From Calamus simplicifolius (taxonomy: Eukaryota; Streptophyta; Magnoliopsida; Arecales; Arecaceae), in the NCBI GenBank assembly GCA_900491605.1, contig UESW01005073.1, forward strand, positions 371,637 through 435,636: a stretch of 64,000 nucleotides of DNA, given 5' to 3'. The position numbers and the translations under genes were made by a program. The notes below the pieces were generated by a model that had not been told where the DNA came from, searched no databases, and saw nothing but the letters and a program-made list of their open reading frames with translations. Of the stretch, positions 15,201 through 23,987 are shown piece by piece (within the stretch, counting starts at the first letter, position 1; every line of letters starts with the position of its first letter).

Positions 15201-18200
15201 ACATGCATGTTTTCTTCATAAAATTGACCTGCTCTTTGGCCTTATAGTGACAATTCTTTTCAATATGGTCATATTGCTTAAAATGGTAGCACTGTGGATC
15301 ATTTTTACTTTGATCAGACTTGCTCTAATAGCAGCAACTCTTGTCCTCATGATTTCTTCTTTTAAAATAAGAACATGGATGGAAGTTTGCATAATTCCCT
15401 CCATTAGAACTTCCTTCCTGGCCATTGAATCTGCCTCTTTCTCTTCCACGTACCACATGTCCATGCCCATGTCCTCTTTCACTGCTTCCTCTTCTCAAGC
15501 TTTCTGTATCTTTCTTCGTTTCAAACTTTGTTTGGAAGGCATGCTCCAAGGGAGTTTCTACTGCCCTGTTCAGACACTAATATTCTTGGAGAGACCTCAA
15601 TAGTTCATGTAATGAATAATTAGAAAAAATTCTTTGATTCTTCTATTGCAACATTATTATAATCAAATCTGGGAGGAAATATTCATAAAGCATTTTCAAT
15701 ATTTTTTTTTGTTTTGCTAACCCTTCAATTCATCCTTGTTTTGCATGAATGACCCTCCTTTTTTGGCCAATGACATTAAAATATAATTATTTTGAGTTTT
15801 ATTTGATATTTTTATATTAATACTCAACTCGTCTAAGCCTTTTTTCAACTGCATGGGTCGGATACATGAATCTGCTTCCTCCACTCTGCTCTATTAAGGA
15901 CTAAGTCGACATTCAAATTATAAATAGTTATATCCATAGTACAGTAACCCTTGCTCATTCATCACCTCATTCGAGTGCCGGTGCGGCGCCCTTTGCCTTT
16001 TTTCGAAACACTCGGAGGCAGGTGCAACACGTCTCTTAATAGGGATGTCCTAGCCCTTCGCATAGTTTGATTTAATAGATTTATGTTTGAGGGGATTTGA
16101 CAGAGTTTTACGCCGACTGTTAGCTACCTAATGTAACCCTTCTCCTTTATCCGGGCTTGTGTAAATAACAATAAAAATAAAATGATCAATTTGTATTAAA
16201 ATAGCTATAATTTTATTAATAATATCAATATAAAACAATCATAAAGTCATTTGACTTTTAAAACAGTAATTTATTATTTATTAACACTGTCAGTTAAACA
16301 AACCTAATGGGTGGGGTATCCATGCAAAAACAAGATGATTTGAGGGGCTTGTGTAAATAACAGTTTTTAAAGGATAACTATGTAATAAGGTATATTTGCA
16401 AGGGTAATATGTTAAAAACCCTATTATTTTACAACTTAATGATGCATCAAGATTGCAACTTGCTGACCAATAGCAGCATAACTTAGAAATAGAAGAAATT
16501 AGATCAGGTAAAGGCGTAGTAAAATTATATTGATGAATTTTAGAAAAGAAATTAAATATATTTATTTGTCAAACAGAAAAAGCTGAAGTTGAATCAGTCC
16601 GGCCGAAATCTATTGAAATCTGCCAAAACTGACTGAAACTGAAAACTTTGGGTTAGTTTCGGATTATAGTTTCAACCAAAATTGTTCTGTGTTGGTCGAA
16701 TCAGATCGCTGTTGGTTGAAACAAATTGGTTTTGGCAAAAAGGATCGGTTTTGGTCAAAACTTCTAACCTTGGATCTGATAGTTACTAATATAAGAGAGT
16801 TCAGTTTCTGTCAGAAGTTTCAAAAACTAAAAGTAGGTTACGAAGGTGAAACACAAATGTGAATATGCGATATTCTTTTTTTAACGATTAAATATGATAA
16901 ACTAATTTGCTTTTGAATTTAAGAAGGTAAGTTACCCAAAAGGGCCACATGTTGGATTCTTTTTGTGTGGTTATATCTCATCCATGTAGAACGGGGAAAA
17001 TATGACCATGATTAATTGACAAGCGTCGGAAAGAAGATTATACTACTAAATCTGAGTGGAACAAATTGAGGGGATGCAGATGGAAATAGAACCATTGCCT
17101 TCTCCACTAAAAACAATGAGATATGTGGACTAGTCCTTTATTTTTTTTGGCTTTCTGTTTAAAAGCTAGAGTAAACAAAAATAATGACAAAGAGTTGATT
17201 GCTACCCCACTTTGCGAAGATGGTGGACTTTTGTGACAAATAAGAGCGTTGTTCATGCACACAAAGACACAAGGGAATCAATGTGAATCATGGGAATTGG
17301 TGACATCATAGGGTGTGGTTGAATAAATTGATTTGGAGGCCTTTTCATGTGCACTAGCTTGCACCACAAAGCATTTTCTGATGAGCGCATGGACAGTTCT
17401 CTCAATAAAATGTTGGCACAAACATGGGATGGTTGAGATTGTGGTGAAAATTATTTTGCTATGCAGAACATAATAGCAAGTGACTGGCAATTGAAGGATT
17501 TTTGAGTCCTTCTAATAGCAATTTACTAATAAAATACTCCCTTGATGGGGCATTGGAAAGAAAAAAATATGGTAGTAGTAGTTGTAGTAGAAGTTATTAA
17601 ATAAAATAAGATATGTTTGTGTTGCCGCCGGGATCCGTCCTCCGACTCGGGCGCGGTCGATCTCTGGTCTGGGCTTCCTCTTGGGCGGACATGCACAGAA
17701 GTCCTCGCGCGAAAGGCGTTGCGGGGTGGCCCTCCGCGGAAGATCCTCCGACGCTCAAGTCAGTGGGGATCGGTGATCAACAGAAAATGGAGAGAGATCT
17801 CTCCAGGGAGTCTCTTTAGGGGTGGCCGATCGGGAGCTCCAAGGGAGCGCCGACGAGCAGTGGAGGAAAGTGAGAGTGAGTGAGCAGGGGCTGTGAGCGC
17901 ATACCTGAGAGAATCTGGGGGTGTCGTATTTATAGGCAATCACCTGGATCTTGAGCGCCTTTTGGAAGGTTCGAAGGTTAGGATACGGGGATGAATCGAA
18001 TCAGGCTGTTGTAGGGCCGGTTGGATCCGTATCTTGTTTGTTGAGGGATCGACGGTTAGGAGAGATCTTTGATGGCCTGAGATCTGATAGATGCGTAGGT
18101 CCCAGGTAGTTCTATTAGGTCCTAGACCACTCTCCAACATGATTCTTTGCCTGGGATTCCGTTACGATAGGTCTAGGCTCTTCCGCGTCGGGTTCCACGG

Positions 18201-20260
18201 AGGTGAGTATCGAGTCATGGATCGCTCAGGGAGGCCGAGCTATAGAAGCTCGGGGAAGACGAGCCATGGGAAGCTCGTGGGAAGCCGAGCTATGGAAGCT
18301 CGGGGAAAGCCGAGCCATGGGAGGCTCGGGGGAAGACGAGCTACAGGAAGCTCGGGGAAGCCGAGCCATGGGAGGCTCTAGGAAAGACGAGCTACAGGAA
18401 GCTCGGGGGAGCCGAGCCATGGGAGGCTCGGGGGAAATCGAGCCATGGGAGGCTCGGGGGAAGCCGAGCCATGGGAAGCTCAGGGGAGCCGAGCCATGGG
18501 AGGCTCGGAGGAAGCCGAGCCATGGGAAGCTCGGGGAAGACGAGCTATAGGAAGCTCGGGGGAAGACGAGCTACAGGAAGCTCGGGGAAGCCGAGCTATG
18601 GGGGAAGCCGAGCTATGAGATGCTCGGGGGAGCCAAGCCATGGGAGGCTCGGGGAAGATGAGCTATAGGAAGCTCGGGGAAAACCGAGCCATGGGAGGCT
18701 CGGAGGAAGTCGAGCTATAGGAAGCTCGGGGGAAACCGAGCCATGGGAGGCTCGGGGGAAGCCGAGCTATGGGAAGCTCGGGGGAGCCGAGCCATGGGAG
18801 GCTCGGAGGAAGCCGAGCTATAGGAAGCTCGGGGAAGACGAGTTATAGGAAGCCCGGGGAAAACCGAGCCATGGGAGGCTCGGGGGAAGCCGAGCTACAG
18901 GAAGCTCGGGGGAGCCGAGCCATGGGAGGCTCGGAGGAAGCCGAGCTATAGGAAGCTCGGGGAAGACGAGCTATAGGAAGCCCGGGGGAAACCGAGCCAT
19001 AGGAGGCTCGGGGGAAGCCGAGCTATGGGAAGCTCGGGGGAGCCGAGCCATGGGAGGCTAAGCCGAGCTCTAGGAAGCTCGGGGGAAACCGAGCCATGGG
19101 AGGCTCAGGGAAGACGAGCTATAGGAAGCTCGGGGGAAGCCGAGCTATAGGCAGTTCGGAAAGGTCGGGCTATGGAAACCCGGAAAGAACGAGTCAGAGG
19201 TCGCATGGCCTGCCAGACCATATTAGTTTAGCTTGTTCCTCGGGGGCATATCGTAGTGGGCGGAGGGATGGGGCTGATCCTAGCCCCCTCGCACGATTAT
19301 CAATGCAATGACGATTCTACCCCTTAACATTATGGAGAAAGCCTCGCATCTATTATAGAAGATAGACCTTGTACATTGTTTCATTTACGCTACAAAATAG
19401 AAACAAATCATTAAATTTCCATTGAACCATGTTTCTGATCTGATGCCAAGGGTATGATGTAACCTAAATTAGCATATAAACTTTGGTTGATAAGAACCAT
19501 GTTTCTGATCTGATGCCAAGGGTATGATGTAACCTAAATTAGCATATAAACTTTGGTTGATAAATACCCTACCCTGGATGAGGAGGAAGGTGCTGATCTG
19601 CAGCTTCAATTGTTTAGGCCGTTTATCAGTTGACTCTGGGGCCATGGCTTTTAATTCATTGCTTGTGAGGATAATAGGGATTGATAATGCTACTACGTGA
19701 GTTGTTTAAGACAGAAAGAGTGAAAAAGTAAGAAAATGCGGAGTGGTTGAGATGGTGGATAGAAATGTAGAGTGAGGAGGTTGGTTCAAATGAGCCTTTC
19801 CTCATCGCGGCTGGTTTCGTTGAAACTTGAAGCTTAAAATAGAGTGTACCCAACCCACTTCAACCAGAGAAACGAGTTTATGGAAAAAAATACGTGACCA
19901 GGGAGGGTGCCCTATTAGGAAAAAAAAGGTTCTGCTAGAAGTCAGGAGAATTTGGTGCTTTATGTTATCAGATAACTCTCATAATTGATAATTAATGAAA
20001 AATCACTAAATTTTCTGTAAGATAACCAATAATCAAGGAAGAGAAATAGACATGAAAGTCCTAGTTTTACTTTAATTCTCTCAATTTAATATCATGTAAG
20101 GAAGGATGATGTGGCCACTGAATAGTCTATGTTATTATTTATCTATTTCTCCGATTTTCTTCATATTTTTGGTGAATTTTGGAGAGATGATGGTATTCCT
20201 TTCTTGGATTTTTGATTGGAAAGCATTTGAGCCAAGTACTCCTTGAAGCATCTTAATTTA

Positions 20261-20303
<43 letters not shown>

Positions 20304-20878
20304 ATGTGCATGTGTGTTTTATAGCTCCATGGAGTTTTTTTTAAAAAAAAGAAAATAAACTTTGCTCCAAAAACATTATAACCTCTTGGCAACCGAAAGA
20401 ATACTTCTGTTTTTGTTTCAAGTGAATCATCTAGTTTTATTTGCATTAAGATATCTCAGTACTGTGTCCCTTTAGTTGCATAGTGACTGCAGATTAGACT
20501 TCATTCATATACCATAATAATTTCGATCAGCTTGAATATAGTTTAGGAAATGCACTTAATTAACAAGATGCTTTTTCCACCACCATTCTATAACAGGTTG
20601 TGGTGGGAAGCTTTCTGCCAAGCTACAAACTGGAGCAGAAAACCAAGAAGCCAAAATTTGAGACTTCTGTATCAACACCCACTGCTGCAGTTCCAATTTC
20701 CAGCATAGATATGGAGGTGGCTTATGGTAGTCCACAAGGGCTGCGGAGCTCGACCCCAAAAACAAACATTGCAACTTCTTCCTCCTTTAGGGGAGAACAC
20801 TGGGCTGCTCCTCCACAGTCAGCACCTGACACAAGGATCTCCACAACAGATATCAACGTTTCCTTGCCTGGAGGTTGA
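3217..20878 (+). CDS. AT-hook motif nuclear-localized (AHL) protein, five exons
   Basis: The protein is an AHL: it binds AT-rich DNA through AT-hooks and forms nuclear complexes through a PPC (DUF296) domain. Exons are 3217-3687, 4700-4767, 7456-7587, 13069-13230 and 20597-20878, all with GT-AG borders. The N-terminus is Ala/Pro-rich; hook 1 reads KKKRGRPRKYGPDG, hook 2 reads KRGRGRPGGF, and the PPC domain runs from GANFTPHVITVAAGE through GRFELLSLSGSF to VVVGSFLPSYK. Two hooks plus PPC fit the type II/III clade. The start at 3217 gives the AHL N-terminus; other ATGs lie out of frame. Exons sum to 1115 bp, one short of a multiple of three: hook 1 and hook 2 are in different frames, so one base is missing near 3560-3590. 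Restored, the protein would be about 371 residues, normal for the family. Sequencing error is more likely than a pseudogene because everything else is intact. Confidence 0.93.
3688..7455. other. AHL introns 1 and 2 (exon 2 between them)
   Basis: Intron 1 (3688-4699) and intron 2 (4768-7455) are T-rich, as plant introns usually are. I see no coding remnant, RNA gene or mobile element that I can name in either. Confidence 0.6.
4700..4767 (+). CDS. AHL exon 2 (start of PPC domain)
   Basis: The exon starts after TGCAG and ends before GTATT. It reads GEMVACSAGANFTPHVITV, the start of the PPC domain, and joins exons 1 and 3 in frame. Confidence 0.93.
7456..7587 (+). CDS. AHL exon 3 (PPC domain)
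   Basis: The exon is bordered by TTTAG and GTTTG. It encodes the conserved PPC middle (DVTMKIISFSQQGPRAICIL, then SNVTLRQPDSSGGTLTYE) with no internal stop. Confidence 0.94.
7993..8051. repeat. (GA)n microsatellite
   Basis: An uninterrupted run of GA dinucleotides of about 59 bp. Confidence 0.97.
8052..8670. repeat. Diverged foldback repeats, older subfamily
   Basis: Three places (about 8052-8100, 8393-8450, 8608-8665) share a short palindrome-like core, TTTGAGTGGATCTCCACTCA or variants, next to TAGCTAC or TAGCC. They resemble the foldback family at 8838-10011 and are separated by TA-rich tracts. Confidence 0.5.
8789..8834. repeat. (TA)n tract
   Basis: A CT run followed by about 46 bp of TA repeats, ending directly at the first foldback unit. 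Confidence 0.95.
8838..9016. mobile_element. Foldback/MITE-like unit A
   Basis: The unit begins with a near-perfect palindrome made of CTTGGCTACA and its complement TGTAGCCAAG, and ends with a diverged copy of the same palindrome (8984-9016). The inner arms are also inverted: a CCCTTGAATCCA segment on the left is matched by TGGATTTAAGGATGG on the right. It has no coding capacity. Confidence 0.6.
9041..9352. mobile_element. Foldback/MITE-like unit B, split by TA repeats
   Basis: The left palindrome lies at 9041-9073, inner arms at 9095-9187 and again at 9215-9310, and the right palindrome (GGCTTAGCTACATTCGAATG) ends near 9352. A TA tract at about 9193-9210 interrupts it, so it may be two partial copies joined. 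Confidence 0.55.
9353..9815. repeat. Long TA/TATG-rich microsatellite tract
   Basis: About 460 bp of TA repeats with TATG and TACA interruptions lie between two foldback units. Open frames here only spell alternating Tyr/Ile and are not genes. Confidence 0.95.
9816..10011. mobile_element. Foldback/MITE-like unit C
   Basis: This is the most complete unit. The left palindrome (CTTGGCTATATTCGAATGTA) starts at about 9820, the right one ends near 10011, and the inner arms GGATCCGGTCACC and GGAGGAGCTGATTGAA pair imperfectly. It is flanked by a TA tract on the left and CT then TA tracts on the right. Confidence 0.6.
12027..12120. repeat. 47-bp tandem duplication
   Basis: The segment 12027-12073 is repeated at 12074-12120 with four mismatches; each copy starts TCTCCACCCTATGT. 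Confidence 0.9.
12170..12221. repeat. (CT)n microsatellite
   Basis: An uninterrupted CT run of about 50 bp in intron 3. Confidence 0.97.
13069..13230 (+). CDS. AHL exon 4 (PPC domain core)
   Basis: The exon is bordered by TGTAG and GTTAAC. It encodes GRFELLSLSGSFMPTENGG and then SPDGRVVGGGVAGLLVAASP, the strongest-conserved part of the PPC domain. Confidence 0.94.
13987..14068. repeat. 41-bp tandem duplication
   Basis: The segment starting CTAGCCGCATGAGTGTGATA at 13987 is repeated at 14028 with one mismatch. Confidence 0.92.
14450..15760 (-). pseudogene. Ty1/copia retrotransposon remnant (gag to protease)
   Basis: Read on the minus strand, 15760-15500 resembles the UBN2-type gag end (AAIEESKNFF). 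15549-15325 holds an Arg/Gly-rich stretch and a zinc-knuckle-like CSYFKRRNHEDKSC, in which the second Cys is replaced by Phe. Near 15100 a copia protease-like string, GCSNHMTVNR, is visible. Further left only traces of the pre-integrase region can be followed. No LTRs were found and there are many stops, so it is a dead fragment. Confidence 0.75.
15815..16155 (-). mobile_element. Short internally deleted RTE-LINE derivative
   Basis: On the minus strand the left part (15815-15900) matches the 3' end of the LINE at 2110-2252: AGAGCAGAGTGGAGGAAGCA, then a CAGTTGAAAAAAGGCTTAGA tail and GAGTTGAGT. Upstream of it, where RT should lie, there is instead a GC-richer 250-bp segment resembling a LINE 5' leader as I remember such sequences. 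The element would then be a 5'-leader plus 3'-tail derivative. The 3' end is certain, the 5' assignment is not. Confidence 0.6.
16153..16362. repeat. 18-bp direct repeats flanking a 174-bp AT-rich segment
   Basis: The sequence GGGCTTGTGTAAATAACA occurs at 16153-16170 and again at 16345-16362. Between them is AT-rich DNA with no recognisable content. Confidence 0.7.
17620..19329 (-). mobile_element. Solo LTR-like block of a Tat-type gypsy element
   Basis: The block starts TGTTGCCG and ends TTAACA, that is TGTT...AACA termini. On the minus strand a TATAAATA box lies at about 17929-17936, followed by a leader ending in GGCAACA; GACTTGAGCGTCGGAGGATC at about 17745-17765 matches a motif shared by the other Tat-like LTRs in this window. 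Its upstream half is an array of short hairpins. No coding region adjoins, so it is probably a solo LTR. A clear 5-bp target duplication was not found, so the edges are approximate. Confidence 0.6.
18226..19165. repeat. 24-25 bp hairpin minisatellite, about 37 units
   Basis: Each unit holds CGAGC(C/T)AT(A/G)GGA(G/A)GCTCG followed by a purine linker (GGGGAAGC or similar). Two unit types alternate: GAGCC...GGCTC and GAGCT...AGCTC, so the stem pairs in most units. Open frames through it are repeat translations, not genes. Confidence 0.95.
19424..19563. repeat. 70-bp perfect tandem duplication
   Basis: The segment 19424-19493, beginning GAACCATGTTTCTGATCTGA, is repeated exactly at 19494-19563. 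Confidence 0.95.
20263..20300. repeat. (CT)n microsatellite
   Basis: An uninterrupted CT run just upstream of AHL exon 5. Confidence 0.95.
20597..20878 (+). CDS. AHL exon 5 (C-terminus and stop)
   Basis: The exon starts after AACAG with VVVGSFLPSYKLEQ, finishes the PPC fold and continues into a Ser/Thr/Pro-rich tail, ending with TGA at 20876-20878. Intron 4 before it is about 7.4 kb long. Confidence 0.93.
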   Translation, partial: VVVGSFLPSYKLEQKTKKPKFETSVSTPTAAVPISSIDMEVAYGSPQGLRSSTPKTNIATSSSFRGEHWAAPPQSAPDTRISTTDINVSLPGG

Positions 20879-21260
20879 AGTTATAGAGAGTGGCTTGCTG
20901 CACACCTGAGGCATCTTACTGACAAAAAGTGACAAGTATTTGACACCCTTTTGTAACAGCTGCCTCCCTGTGTGCTGCAATTGAGTAATTGGAATTCACC
21001 TTCTCTAACTTGTCGTGTAAGCTTGTTTGCATGCATTTAGGTTTTCATCAGGAGATGGACTTTTAATGTATGGGTTCCCTAGGTGTTCTCTAGAACAGCA
21101 ACTCTGTTAACTGTAGCCTCTGTTGTTGTCTAGCTGGGTTGATATTTACATTTGTAACACCTGCTTTTCATTCGGTGGTGTTTAAATTCAATCATTTGTA
21201 GTTTCGATAACTTTCATGTTGTTGGATGCTTGATTTTAGCAGCGTGACGGAATCATGATG
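20879..21260 (+). other. Probable AHL 3' untranslated region
   Basis: The sequence after the stop is T-rich with no ORF or repeat, as expected of a plant 3' UTR. The end point is a guess; no single polyadenylation signal stands out. Confidence 0.35.
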
Positions 21261-23015
21261 CTCTCTTTTTGTTCCGTTCGAGGTTTTTTGCACAATCCGG
21301 GTAAGAAGAAATCTTGCTGTGGTCTCATCAGTTGATCTTGAGGCGATATTAGAACAAAATTGAGCTTTATGAACTGATCATCAATATATTGAAGCCTTGT
21401 GTCGGTTGGTGGATTTGTTGGGTGTGCGAGTCAGTCATAATCTTTTCTCTTGAGATTGTATTTATTGCCTGATGGCATCTGGTAATTGTAAAAGGATTTA
21501 AAAATTTCATAAGCCCAAATTGAAGGGAGACAATGTTCATGAAGAATATTTAGAAAGAAGATTTTAAAGAAGGCTAATTCAATGCCGTGGCAGCCCTGCA
21601 TGCATGATACAAGCAAGCCCCGTATCATTCATTATTATCCATGCATGGTGGCACTCGTCACCGTTAGTGAGCTCTATTCCGTAGCTGTCGCATGTGGGTG
21701 TACGTACGTAGAGTCTAATGTCTTCTCCTGCAAGAATTTGTTCCAATCCAAATACAAGGATGCCTTTTATATTCTCATCCTTCTAATTAATCACAGTACG
21801 TATCTCCCTGTTTGAATTCTATTCCAATTCATGCATACGTACGATAGGATTCTTAGCCTATTGTTTGAATTCTTAGCCGTTGGATGGTTGACATAGAAGT
21901 AGCTATAGTATATATAGGTAGCCTATTGGTCAAGGTGCAAATGACTGCAACGCAAGAGAGATGCTATTGTCTCAACAGTTGACCAACCAGCAGTCGGTCG
22001 GTGTGTTGTTTGGTTGAAGAGTAACGGGCCAGCTAATTAACCCAAGGTAGCCAGCTAGCTAGCAAGCCTGATATGGAAGGAACAGTCAAATGGTTTGAGT
22101 GGCCAACTATGATCCACTATTGAATGGACATAATTGCCTTGGTCAACATTCGAGAAGTGTATTGAGTTACTATTTCAAGGAACTTTTACTGGCCGAAGAA
22201 ACTACATCGCTCCTTCTTGTGGAGAGTTCTGTCAACCTAAAGAGCCCTAGTAATTCAAATAAAGGATGAAGAAGTTGTCCATCCTATGAGGTATTGCATT
22301 GGTGCTGTACCAAAGCTGGCACACTACCTTACCAAACCGGAGGCTTCCCAGACAACTAGACCGAGATGTCCTCGTTGACGACGTTTACCACTCCACTAAA
22401 CCGAATTAGATGGTTTGATTCGATATGAAATTGTTAGGCACGTTGATACAGAGATGATGAAGATGATTTATCTGTTGCGCAGCTTTTGATGAAATTAGGC
22501 ACGTAAGGAAAGATGAAGAATAAGAATAGATGGATATAAAAAAAAAATGCCTTTATTTCTTGATCTTTCTGTCTATTCGGTTACATCGAGAGAGAGCCTT
22601 AAATAATGATCCATCTTGAATGATAAAACTTCTTCGCACCAGCCCATAACTAACTCCCTAAAATATGAAAGTCTATCTAGAAAACCTGAGCCCAATCCTC
22701 GTGGATCCAGTCCCATAACCTACAATTAGGTTATTAAACATTCTCTTAAAAAACTTCCTTCTAAGTCATGCAACAAAGCACTCAAACCCAAGCTCATGTA
22801 CACCCATGACTCACATACTCTCTATTCTTGGGTCATAAACCGATCCAAATGACTTAGAAACATGAAAACTTATGTAACCTAAGCTCTTAAATCTGTGTGA
22901 CTTACCTATACTTTGGATGTGCCATACCTGAGCTTACATTACCATCCAAAATGAACTAGAAGACTAAATCAGACCGATTCAACTTGGTTCATATCAAACT
23001 AATCAGTTCGGGATG
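21261..23015. other. Intergenic, no gene seen
   Basis: About 1.75 kb without a recognisable gene or element. Short GTACGTAC-like runs occur at 21700 and 21840. Confidence 0.5.
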
Positions 23016-23203
23016 TGTAACGATCCGGGCCCACGGATCCGTTTCGTTACAAGAAAGCAAGACGGATAAGGTCCACACCAACTTGGGCCACCACAGCCCA
23101 AAAAGGGATCCAATTGGTGCCTTGTCCTTCTTGCTTAATCGGTTATAAACCACTTAACCAACTCCCAATTATCCGATGTGGGACAATTGGGAGGGGCATC
23201 ACA
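23016..23203 (-). repeat. TRIM 3' LTR
   Basis: Left copy of the TRIM terminal repeat, TGTAACGA...CATCACA. Confidence 0.85.
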
Positions 23204-23395
23204 ATCTACCCCCTTTAATAAAGGCGACGTCCTCGTCGCCAGGGGTAATTCATCACAACCACCAGGCAGGCAGGATTCTAGAGGTGGCCCCCATAGGTTC
23301 AAGAGGTGGCTCCCATCCCCCATGGATGTAGCACTTTGTCCTGTGTGGCACTTAGCTCCTGCACTTCCGACTGGTGCGAGGCTCTGATACCATAT

Positions 23396-23582
23396 TGTAA
23401 CGACCCAGGCCCACGGACCCGTTTCGTTACAAGAAAGTAAGACGGATAAGGTCCATACCAACTTGGGCCACTACAGCCCAAAAAGGGATCCAATTGGTGC
23501 CTTGTCCTTCTGCTTAATCGGTTATAAACCACTTAACTAACTCCCAATTATCCGATGTGGGACAATTGGGAGGGGCATCACA
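23396..23582 (-). repeat. TRIM 5' LTR
   Basis: Right copy of the terminal repeat. It directly adjoins the primer-binding site on its left. Part of it is copied again at 33383. Confidence 0.85.
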
Positions 23583-23770
23583 AGATGGCTCAATAGATCC
23601 TACTGTTAACCATATAAAACTAAAGACCGATAGATTTTAGTGGTGTGCTGTTGTTGGCAGTGGTGGGGGCGTTCATCAAAAGCCTTCACTAGTATTTATA
23701 AACAGATCATGATGGCTTCTCCTAGCAGCAACTAGTGGTTATCTATGGAGATCGTCCCTTGGTGGTGGTT
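23402..23770. repeat. Flank segment, copy 1 (repeated at 33383-33747)
   Basis: The 369 bp immediately left of the Tekay-like element, including most of one TRIM LTR, occur again right of the element. The copies differ mainly by single-base indels, mostly in homopolymers. Confidence 0.95.
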
Positions 23771-23929
23771 TGTGAGCCCCGGATCCTCACCATGTGAGGA
23801 TCCGTCTTCTTGGACCGGAGGAGGGGGAGGCACCGCAGCCGTACCGCACGCGGGCGGCTCCCCAGCACCGCCGGTCAAAGAGGGCGGCGCCCTCTTCTCT
23901 CAAGCATAGTGGAGGCCTCCCTGCTCTCC

Positions 23930-23936
23930 TATAAAT
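23930..23936 (+). promoter_or_regulatory. TATA box of the Tekay-like 5' LTR
   Basis: TATAAAT in GC-rich surroundings, repeated at the matching place of the 3' LTR (about 31209). Confidence 0.6.
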
Positions 23937-23987
23937 GGGAAGGGAGGAGGGAGCCTTCCCCTCCACCCACCATCATCAACGAGCCAG

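Larger units (their letters stand above)
13231..20596. other. AHL intron 4 with nested repeats
   Basis: The 7.4-kb intron carries a copia remnant, an RTE derivative, an LTR-like hairpin array, tandem duplications and a CT tract, all listed separately. From 16171 to 17619 I see only AT-rich sequence without a gene; from 19564 to 20262 likewise. Confidence 0.7.
23016..23582 (-). mobile_element. TRIM (miniature LTR retrotransposon)
   Basis: Two 188-bp direct repeats, 23016-23203 and 23396-23582, both start TGTAACGA and end CATCACA. Just inside the right repeat is GGCTCTGATACCA, the complement of the tRNA-Met primer site, and just inside the left one is TACCCCCTTT, a polypurine tract on the minus strand. 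The element therefore runs on the minus strand with only about 190 bp between its LTRs and no coding region. Flanks GGATG and AGATG resemble a 5-bp target duplication. Confidence 0.88.

Noticed and set aside
14140..16770. A possible 2.6-kb element bounded by CAAGGTT..AACCTTGG words
   Set aside because: The end words are weakly alike and no target duplication was found.
18091..18951. Open frames rich in Ser-Gly-Glu repeats
   Set aside because: They translate the hairpin minisatellite and have no other protein signal.
18226..19165. CRISPR-like array of palindromic repeats
   Set aside because: There are no unique spacers between units, and the context is a plant intron within LTR sequence.
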